Below are positions 25,801 to 31,558 of a DNA stretch of 44,640 nucleotides, one piece after another; position 1 is the first letter of the stretch; every line of letters begins with the position of its first letter. A program made the translations under genes and the position numbers. This stretch comes from Verrucomicrobiales bacterium. Lineage in GTDB: Bacteria > Verrucomicrobiota > Verrucomicrobiia > Verrucomicrobiales > V1-33. The stretch spans positions 1 to 44,640 of the forward strand of contig CANHIJ010000018.1 in assembly GCA_947460575.1 (NCBI GenBank), given 5' to 3'. Below the pieces are notes generated by a model. It saw only the letters and a program-made list of their open reading frames with translations, was not told the DNA's origin and did no database searches.

Positions 25801-26572
25801 AGAGCGCACTGCTGGCGGTGTTGTTGCCCAACTGGCGCGCAAAAGTGTCCGGATCGCGGGCCCCCAAATCGCTCGACGTCCAGGTAGTGTTCAGGTTGGC
25901 GGCGGTGGGGACGTAGGGATTGCGGTTTCCGATCGCGGACGCATCCACGGCGTCATCGGTGTCGAGGTAGTCCCGCACCCCAATGCTGTCGATCACGTCG
26001 GCATCTGCCCAAAGCCGGGCCACCGATCCCGCGGGCGGGCTGGCTTGATTCCAATCGATGGTCCCGTTCCCGGTGCTGAGTCCGGCGCCTCCGACGATGT
26101 CCTGGTCGATGTCGACGCCCTTGATTCCCTTCACGGCGTCGTAATTGCGGATCAGCAGGAGGGTGAATCCCGTGTTGGTCTTGATGTCGGAATCCCCCAA
26201 ACCGACCGGATCACCCATGGCGGTGGCGGGATCGATGGCACCCGACCACGGCCCCCCGGGAGGGGATTCCGGGTAGTGATTGCCCAGAAGAAGCAGGCCG
26301 TTGCTTCCCGTGGAGAGATCGCTCAGGTTGAGAACTTCGAGGATTTCTCCGGGGTTGAGGCGCACCCCGCCGTCGGAGAGGGCGTTGTTGATCAGGACTA
26401 AGGAGAGACCGGCGCAGGACTCCACCCCTCCAGTGGTGCTTTTGAGCTCGATGAATTCGTAGTTTTCATCCGGGCCCTCCACGTTGAAATGAACCTCATT
26501 GATTCGCAGGGCCGCCTGTCCGCCGATCGGGGCTAGGCAGAGGGCAAGCAAAGGAAGAATCAGATTTTTCAT
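22835..26572 (-). CDS. Giant secreted protein with four lamin-tail-like domains
   Basis: A 1,245-residue protein with a Sec signal peptide (about residues 1-20, LILPLLALCLAPIGGQA). Four related repeats follow at about 22-300, 307-565, 579-815 and 826-1112. Each opens with an I/L/FNE(V/I)-x2-(N/H) strand (RINEVHFN, RINEVSLNPSG, RLNEVMINP, VFNEIHFNPAG), continues with (F/Y)-(I/L)-E-(L/I), L-x-G-(Y/L) and a G-(S/T)-NGL-x3-G segment, and closes with PG-(Q/R)-(P/A)-N. These are lamin tail domain features, an Ig-like fold used extracellularly in bacteria. Residues 1118-1130 (GDPDGDGVANLIE) look like a calcium-binding EF-type loop, and the final 100 residues are a module seen in verrucomicrobial secreted proteins (YVAQTSPDLVNW, RQYLRLRV). 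ATG 26572 is chosen for the signal peptide. Role probably surface or matrix; substrate unknown. Confidence 0.9.
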   Translation of the reverse strand: MKNLILPLLALCLAPIGGQAALRINEVHFNVEGPDENYEFIELKSTTGGVESCAGLSLVLINNALSDGGVRLNPGEILEVLNLSDLSTGSNGLLLLGNHYPESPPGGPWSGAIDPATAMGDPVGLGDSDIKTNTGFTLLLIRNYDAVKGIKGVDIDQDIVGGAGLSTGNGTIDWNQASPPAGSVARLWADADVIDSIGVRDYLDTDDAVDASAIGNRNPYVPTAANLNTTWTSSDLGARDPDTFARQLGNNTASSALSFYGGKMNNNNPTPTDVLYRTNRTFGPGKMLGQVTPGRANLATTLTATDFRINEVSLNPSGSSSSDDRYQYIEIANVDGQSRSLSGYWLVLLDSYDGSGSANDSSPGVGTILEEWNLSDFATGSNGLLLLGDGFSPAYTPFQDAVSPLTAIGDPVAKNGPPSSTGWGLGDLRFKDGHTLLLVKGYSPPTIRDLDATPQDGVLDSAPWTSLSDQVGFSQVAKTTIGRTYAAVDLRAAMAPTAVPDNLSRKLGSFANAAASWYGGSFPGGSSPMTLGFEASSPALPSDPYAATWFGGFRGAATPGQPNLAAAINPASPPLATAIRLNEVMINPTNDITTDDDKSNEYLELASTNQGLAYLDGLWVLVVDLNGAVGNIITGFPLNGYTTGTNGLVLLGDGYDNTNALYVFNEGTLPPNTAAFDPPIGLEENEFPNNGSAILLVRGVKGPITLNANGKPMGDLDPENDGVLLAPSVYTDELVDSIVVNSVNPGASYGWINSTSFMPHHLARQPGSFAANSAASWTYGQIPQAAQPAPLTNYSGNFGGPYQGAGSPGRANHSATPGPTNVGDVVFNEIHFNPAGTDSNFEFLELLSANGASRSLNGYSILAIDNQTSNTGAIRQAWSLDGMSTGTNGLFVMGNRYAVPGENPWQATMRSQTRTGDPPGREGLASSFSDAVLGGESDNLNVTFLLVRNFNRYIDYDLDDKTPIPPSPLPNPDPGAPYDSPGDGVFDAFPWSGASAGIHDSVMLRSYAPLVPAPVVPIAPYPYDGWTYGLANLTAALFPSPASFFYHVESVARFQGETGPNDPNAWYGGDLKGGASGNVGDAADYLTTAQDPTHSPRPEGFWGRVTPGQPNLARRANGDPDGDGVANLIEQAINSNPSSATSAGPLPAPVVITEGGQSYLGLSYTRLRNGGGIPYAAEAYSYVAQTSPDLVNWTTDPASGPSALVPVGSPVLRPDGVTETATLRLPTPINNPLGRQYLRLRVDRR

Positions 26573-26686
26573 AACGCAGAAGGACGCTGGGGGTGAAGGC
26601 CGAGGGGTGGGGCGCGGGGACGAAGCGCGCCCTGTAGGCACAAAGTAATGCCTTATCAGAAAGCGGATGAGCGAAACATTAAAATT

Positions 26687-27751
26687 TCACTTGGCGGGGT
26701 GATTCTTTTGGTAGTGCTCCTGGAGCAAATCGGCGCCGAAGTCGCCATTGAAGTCGCGCCAGACGGCGTGGGGATGGCGGGCATTGTTTTGGGTATTGTC
26801 GTATTCAAAGAGGAACTGGGGGGATTGAATGCGGTAGTAGTGGGCTTCGCCGGTGGCGGTGCTGCCCATCCAGGCGAAGCTGAGCTTGCCGCCATCGCGG
26901 TGGAGGGAGGCCTTGGCGGCGGCGGCGAGGTCGGGGCGGTAGCGGTCGACGTATTCCTCGATGACGAGCCAGAGTTGGGCGCGCTGGGCTTCGGAGAGGG
27001 CGCTGGCGGGGATGCCCGCGGGGGCCAGGGGCTGGACGCGGCGCTCCTGATTGGTGAGGAGTTCTGCCGGGGCATCGCCGGGGACGAGGGCGGCTTTTTG
27101 CTGCTCCGGGGTTAGGCTGCGGACCAGGGAGAGGGCTAGGTCCTCTTCTTCGGCGAGGGCGCGCAGGCCCGCGCGGGGCCCGTCTTTGATTTCTCCAGGA
27201 TTGGCGCCGAGAAAGCTGGGCGTAAGGGCCACGGAGGAATCGGCCGCGATGGTGAAATTGAGGGAGACGTGGTGGCCCTCAAAGCGCCAGCCCCAGGCCT
27301 GGCCGACTTTGGGTTCGCCGAAGACGGCGAGGTAATATTTTTCCGGGTTGCGCTTGGGGGAGCTGTTTTCCAGGTCGAAGAGCACTTTTTCTAGGCTCAT
27401 GATGGTGGTCGTTTTCCGCCAGCCTTCCGCGCTGAGCGCCGAGCCGAGCAGCCCGTAGACGAGGTGGTCCTGGTCTGGGCGCAGTTCGCCCAAAGTGATG
27501 CCCTGGCGGTCCAATGGGACAAAGTGCCAATTTTGGCGCTCCTCCGCGGTGAGGGGGAAAACGGCTTTTGCGCGCTGAGCGTCGTCCAGGGTGGCCAGAA
27601 AATTGCGGGCTGCCGCGGCCATGTCGGCGGCGGCCGATGCGGAGGCGGCGGCGGTTGCAGGCGCGGCCGCAGCTTGGGCCGGGGCCCCGGTGGGAATCAG
27701 AGCCAGGGCTAGGGCGGTGCCGAGAAAAAGCGCGGGGGGAAAGTAGGACAT
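26687..27751 (-). CDS. DUF3500 family secreted protein
   Basis: A 354-residue protein with a signal peptide (YFPPALFLGTALALALIPTG, cleaved near APAQA) and an Ala-rich linker, then a DUF3500 domain: NWHFVPLDRQGITLGELRPD, EGWRKTTTIMSLEKVLFDLE, YLAVFGEPK, WGWRFEGHHVSLNFTI and TPSFLGANPGEIKDGPRAGL. DUF3500 has no established function known to me; members are secreted. The gene lies 114 bp upstream of the lamin-tail protein on the same strand, so they may be co-transcribed. Start ATG 27751 gives the signal peptide directly; the longer frame from 27790 adds no similarity. It is divergent from the antiporter gene. Confidence 0.9.
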   Translation of the reverse strand: MSYFPPALFLGTALALALIPTGAPAQAAAAPATAAASASAAADMAAAARNFLATLDDAQRAKAVFPLTAEERQNWHFVPLDRQGITLGELRPDQDHLVYGLLGSALSAEGWRKTTTIMSLEKVLFDLENSSPKRNPEKYYLAVFGEPKVGQAWGWRFEGHHVSLNFTIAADSSVALTPSFLGANPGEIKDGPRAGLRALAEEEDLALSLVRSLTPEQQKAALVPGDAPAELLTNQERRVQPLAPAGIPASALSEAQRAQLWLVIEEYVDRYRPDLAAAAKASLHRDGGKLSFAWMGSTATGEAHYYRIQSPQFLFEYDNTQNNARHPHAVWRDFNGDFGADLLQEHYQKNHPAK

Positions 27752-27855
27752 AGGGGGAGCAATCTGGGGGCCGGAAGCCTTCGCTGGCAAGGAAATTCCG
27801 CGTGCATCAGCCGGGTTTGCCCCCTAAGGCAGGGGGGCCGTCGGCGCCTCGTTCC

Positions 27856-29406
27856 ATGCTTTTCCGCCTCCTCATCCTCGTCCTCCTCGGCCTGCTCTCC
27901 CCCGCATCGGCGGCCCCCGCGGGCCCCGACTCCCCCGCGCTGCCCCTAGCGTCGACTCCGCAGGCCGCCTTCCCCCGCCCCCTGGCACATTACGCAGATG
28001 CCGCCCTCCCGCTGCGCCAGCGCCTCGAGCTGCGGGCGCGGGCCGAACCCTTCAACGCGGTGGCGAGCGCCCTCTTTCTCGGGGCCATCCTGCACACGTT
28101 TCTCGCCAGCGGCTTCGCCCGCTGGGGGCGGCACCTCCAAGCGCACCACCGCCAAAAGCTCCGGAGCCTCCGCGCCGCTTGCCCGCCCGGGACCCCTGAG
28201 CCGGTTTCCTTTGGAGCCACCCTGCTCCACTACCTCGGGGAGGTGGAGGTCGTCTTCATGGTCTGGGCGCTGCCGCTCTTGGGGGCTGCCCTCTACTTTT
28301 ATGGCTGGCCGGAGGTGCGCGATTTCGTCGGGGTGGACTGCGATTTTCGGGAACCGCTTTTCGTGGTGGCCATCATGACCATCAGCGCTTCGCGGCCCGT
28401 GGTGCGCTGCGCCGAGCACGCCCTGGCGCTGCTGGCCCAGCGCTGCGGCGGCGGATCCCCCGCCGCCTGGTGGCTCAGCGTCCTGCTGCTGGCTCCAGTC
28501 CTCGGTTCCCTCATCACCGAGCCTGCGGCCATGACCATCGCCGCCCTCTTGCTGGCCCGCCGCTTTTATTCCCAGCAGCCGGGCAAGGTCCTGTCCTATG
28601 CCACCCTCGGCCTCCTCTTTGTAAACATCTCCGTCGGCGGCGTCATGACCAATTTTGCAGCCCCGCCAGTGCTGATGGTGGCGGCCAAGTGGAATTGGTC
28701 CACCAGCTACATGCTGAGCCACTTCGGCTGGCGGGCCAGCTTGGCCATCGCCGGCTCTACCCTCCTCTATTTCCTCCTCTTCCGCCGCCAACTGCGCGCC
28801 CTTCCCCACCGCCAGCCCCCAGAGCTCTCCCCAGCGGCCGACCCCGCACTGTCCCACCGCCACCGCGAGCATCCCATCCCCCTTCCCGTGACCCTGACGC
28901 ACCTCGCCTTTCTCGCCTGGACCGTCCTCACCAACCACTACCCCCCCCTCTACTTGGGCGGATTCCTCTTCTTTCTCGGCTTTTTGCAGGCCACCGACCA
29001 CCACCAAAATCCCCTCCAGCTGCGCGGTCCCCTCTTGGTGGGCTTTTTTCTGGCGGGTTTGGTCATCCACGGCAGCTGCCAAGGTTGGTGGCTGGAGCCG
29101 GTCCTCGCCAGCGGCTTAGGGAAAACCTCCCTGCTCCTGTCCGCCGCCGCCCTTACCGCCTTCAACGACAACGCCCTCATCACCTTCCTAGCCAGCCAGG
29201 TCCCCGATCTAAGCGACTCCCTCAAATACGCTCTCATGGCCGGGGCCGTTGCCGGGGGAGGACTCACCGTCATCGCCAACGCCCCCAATCCCGCCGGGCA
29301 GGGGATTCTCAGCGGGTATTTTGGCGGACAAGTCAGCGCCCTGGCCCTCCTGTTGGCCGCCCTGCCGCCCACCGCTATCGTCATAGGCTGCTTTTTAATC
29401 CCATGA
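27856..29406 (+). CDS. Putative Na+/H+ antiporter (Na_H_antiport_3-like)
   Basis: A roughly 516-residue protein with an N-terminal signal-like helix (FRLLILVLLGLLSPASAAP), then about 10-11 membrane helices. LGEVEVVFMVWALPLL, SLITEPAAMTIAALLLARRF, VNISVGGVMTNFAAPPVLMV and FNDNALITFLASQVPD, with NAPNPAGQGIL near the end, match the putative Na+/H+ antiporter family PF07399. It would exchange cations for protons at the inner membrane; transport has little direct proof in the family. Start ATG 27856 is preferred to GTG 27802 because it yields the signal helix. A GC hairpin (GCCCCC 27819-27824 with GGGGGC 27833-27838) lies in the 5' leader. From here the plus strand becomes C-rich (28 C against 8 G in 28921-28980). 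Confidence 0.85.
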   Translation: MLFRLLILVLLGLLSPASAAPAGPDSPALPLASTPQAAFPRPLAHYADAALPLRQRLELRARAEPFNAVASALFLGAILHTFLASGFARWGRHLQAHHRQKLRSLRAACPPGTPEPVSFGATLLHYLGEVEVVFMVWALPLLGAALYFYGWPEVRDFVGVDCDFREPLFVVAIMTISASRPVVRCAEHALALLAQRCGGGSPAAWWLSVLLLAPVLGSLITEPAAMTIAALLLARRFYSQQPGKVLSYATLGLLFVNISVGGVMTNFAAPPVLMVAAKWNWSTSYMLSHFGWRASLAIAGSTLLYFLLFRRQLRALPHRQPPELSPAADPALSHRHREHPIPLPVTLTHLAFLAWTVLTNHYPPLYLGGFLFFLGFLQATDHHQNPLQLRGPLLVGFFLAGLVIHGSCQGWWLEPVLASGLGKTSLLLSAAALTAFNDNALITFLASQVPDLSDSLKYALMAGAVAGGGLTVIANAPNPAGQGILSGYFGGQVSALALLLAALPPTAIVIGCFLIP

Positions 29407-29556
29407 GGTGGTGCCGGGGAGCCCGCGCCGCGCCCCTCCCTCCGGCTTGGCCTAGGGTCGCGCCGGTGGCGCCAGGGCGCGGCTCAGGGGCGCCATTCAT
29501 CGCAATGCCTAGGAGAATTTGATGTAACCCCCAGGTGTCCAAATCGTCTGATTGTG

Positions 29557-29578
29557 GAAAGGTGAAATACCTTTCACC
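29557..29578 (+). promoter_or_regulatory. Two mutually exclusive hairpins just before a start codon
   Basis: GAAAGGT (29557-29563) pairs with ACCTTTC (29569-29575), and GGTGAAA (29561-29567) pairs with TTTCACC (29572-29578). Both stems have 7 perfect pairs but share bases, so only one can form. The site ends 4 nt before ATG 29583 and could control translation, or be a protein-binding palindrome. If translation starts at GTG 29535 it lies in coding sequence. Confidence 0.4.
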
Positions 29579-29582
29579 AGCC

Positions 29583-30305
29583 ATGCCTCACTCAGCGCCC
29601 CCCCCGCCCGCTTCGCTTCTCCAATCCCACCATTCTCAGGCCCATCCGCCATCCGCCCGCCCCTCGCGGGCGCTCGACGCCCCCATCCACCGCAGATATG
29701 AGCCCTACTGGGACCATTTCTACGACGGCGCCTCCCCGATGAGCCCCACCCCCTTTGCCCAGTATGCCGCACAATTCTGGTTCCCTCAGCCCACCAATAT
29801 CCTCGAACTCGGCTGCGGCAATGGCCGCGACGCCTCCTGGTTCGCCTCCCGGGGCCACGCCGTCGTCGGCGTGGACCTCTCCGAAAGCGCCATCGGCGCC
29901 TGCTGCCGCCAGCAAAGCGGCGCCACCTTTCAGCAGGGAGATTTTTCTAAGCTCGACCTCGACCAAAAGTTCAGCGTGATTTATTCCCGCTTCACCCTGC
30001 ACAGCATCGACGCCCCGACTGAGTCCCGCACCCTGGAAATGGTCCGCAAGCACCTCGCCCCCGGGGGCCGCTTTGTCGTCGAGGCCCGGACCATCTACGA
30101 CGAACTCTGCGGCCGCGGCACCCGCGTCAGCGACCGCGAATGGATTTACGAAAACCACTATCGGCGCTTCCTCGATCCTGTGGATTTGCTGTCCAGCGCC
30201 AGGGAGTTCGGCTTCGCCCCAGAGTTTATTCTCATGAACCGCGGATTGGCCCTCTGGAAGGACCAGGATCCCGTAGTGATTCGGCTTTCCCTGGCGATTG
30301 CCTGA
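29583..30305 (+). CDS. Class I SAM-dependent methyltransferase
   Basis: A 240-residue methyltransferase. After a Pro/Ser-rich N-terminus comes HRRYEPYWDHFYDGA, then motif I NILELGCGNGRDASWFASRG, the acidic VVGVDLSESAI, motif II FSVIYSRFTLHSIDAPTE and post-II LAPGGRFVVEARTIYDEL. The late segment VSDREWIYENHYRRFLDP is distinctive. The substrate is unknown. Start is ATG 29583 or, with 16 more residues, GTG 29535; an unusual double-hairpin element covers the region between. The gene converges on a CDP-alcohol phosphatidyltransferase gene, and the pair might modify the same lipid or glycan head group (inference). Confidence 0.85.
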   Translation: MPHSAPPPPASLLQSHHSQAHPPSARPSRALDAPIHRRYEPYWDHFYDGASPMSPTPFAQYAAQFWFPQPTNILELGCGNGRDASWFASRGHAVVGVDLSESAIGACCRQQSGATFQQGDFSKLDLDQKFSVIYSRFTLHSIDAPTESRTLEMVRKHLAPGGRFVVEARTIYDELCGRGTRVSDREWIYENHYRRFLDPVDLLSSAREFGFAPEFILMNRGLALWKDQDPVVIRLSLAIA

Positions 30306-30401
30306 GGCCGCGGTCGGATTCGGCCGCGCCACCCCCAAACCGCCCCCGCAGATCACGCCGCGCGAGCTGCGCCGCCCCTCCGATCCGGCAGATCTGTTTG
30401 A

Positions 30402-31142
30402 TCAGGCTGGGGGAGCCCGCCTCATGGAGCGCCACGTGTCGGCCACGTAGCCCACGAGCAACAGCGCGACCAATCCGTTGTAGAGCAACACAAATTCCCA
30501 GTAGAGGCCCGCGCCCCAAGCTAGGCCCAGGCCGATCCGAAAGCTGGGCTCATCGATCGCATTGCCCGCGGCGCGCCGCACTAGGCGGGCCGGAGTAAGG
30601 GCTTCGGCCTCGCGGGAGCGGGACATGCCGTTGAGCTGCTGGTCCTTGAGCCAGCCAAATACCGCCAGCAGGGCCTTGGGCGCGAGGGACCAGACCAACA
30701 GCAGGGGGAACCAAACCTCCCACCGCCCCGCCAACTGCGCCACTTGGGGCGGCGCGTCCCGCGCGGCCAGCCCCAGCCCCCCCGCGATGACAAAAAGCGA
30801 AAGCAGGTCAACGACTTTATCCCAGAGCAGGCCGAACGGGCTGCACTGCCCGGTAACCCGCGCCAGGGTGCCATCGGCGCAGTCCAGCCCAAACGACAGC
30901 ATCAGCATCCCCCCCAGAAAAAATCCCGACGGCGCCCCCTCCGCGATCGCTCCGCCGCCCGTGGCCGCCACCGCCGCCAGGGCTACCAAAAACCCCAGCG
31001 ACGTCACCGCATTCGGGGAAAGCCCGGCCCGGTGGCACGCCGGCGCCAGCGCGCTGCCAAGGGAATACCCCAAATATTCAGTGACCCAGAACGACGCTTT
31101 GCCCCGCGCCTCCCAATAATCTCGAATGCTAGGGCGCGCCAT
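30402..31142 (-). CDS. CDP-alcohol phosphatidyltransferase family protein
   Basis: A 246-residue inner-membrane enzyme with about six hydrophobic helices. The family signature D-x2-DG-x2-AR-x8-G-x3-D-x3-D is complete: DCADGTLAR (D87, D90, A94, R95), G104, D108 and D112. Such enzymes join a CDP-linked alcohol to a second alcohol with release of CMP, as in phospholipid or inositol-lipid synthesis. The Ser-x-Pro-Asn-x-Val-Thr element (LSPNAVTSLG) before the motif is also typical. Length matches the family. ATG 31142 is chosen; the frame from 31181 adds 13 residues without similarity. The acceptor alcohol cannot be told from sequence. Confidence 0.9.
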   Translation of the reverse strand: MARPSIRDYWEARGKASFWVTEYLGYSLGSALAPACHRAGLSPNAVTSLGFLVALAAVAATGGGAIAEGAPSGFFLGGMLMLSFGLDCADGTLARVTGQCSPFGLLWDKVVDLLSLFVIAGGLGLAARDAPPQVAQLAGRWEVWFPLLLVWSLAPKALLAVFGWLKDQQLNGMSRSREAEALTPARLVRRAAGNAIDEPSFRIGLGLAWGAGLYWEFVLLYNGLVALLLVGYVADTWRSMRRAPPA

Positions 31143-31558
31143 TTCTAATTTTGGGGGGGCGGCGCAAAGCGAATGGTCCATTCGCGCTTTCTATAATGCC
31201 GATTTTTCTAAGACTCAAGAGTAAGTCGCTGCCTGACTGGGGTGCTCCGCAGTCGAGGCGCCGCGCAGTTTGGCGGCAGGCGCGGGCCCTGCGCCCGCCA
31301 CCCCCCTGGGGCCCCAGGGCTGCTAAATGGAAGAAAGCGCTCGGGCGCGCCGCGCCGGAAACTCCGGCCGACGGCGCCCCCACCCGCGTGCGCCTTCAGA
31401 GGGCCGCCCCCTCCGCCGTGGGCCTGCTCGGCGCGGTGCCAGGGTAGAGTTAGTATAATGCCTAGTAAGTATATAGGTGGATCGCCTGAGCGAGATTCAG
31501 GGCAATTTTTATGGTCTATTTTTGGAGGAGAATTAAGGTATAGAAGTCCCTAGGCGCC
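31143..31558. other. Gene-free divergent region with an AT-rich island
   Basis: The 416 bp between the divergent phosphatidyltransferase and TPR genes hold no credible conserved gene. The right end (about 31445-31555) is strikingly AT-rich for this window. It contains TATAAT at 31454-31459, a possible -10 box without a clear -35, a 31-codon frame (31458-31553, MPSKYIGGSPERD...) and GGAGGAG at 31524-31530 that is 28 nt before the TPR start. It may be the promoter and leader of the TPR operon, or a remnant of foreign DNA. Confidence 0.4.

Noticed and set aside
26934..26943. Second copy of the ops-like 10-mer GGGCGGTAGC
   Set aside because: It lies within the DUF3500 coding sequence on the opposite strand to its transcription, with no sugar operon downstream. 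It is useful mainly as a warning that the 10-mer can occur by chance.
30311..30328. Hairpin GCGGTCG/CGGCCGC between the convergent methyltransferase and phosphatidyltransferase genes
   Set aside because: One pair is a G-U wobble and no T-tract follows on either strand, so I do not call a terminator.
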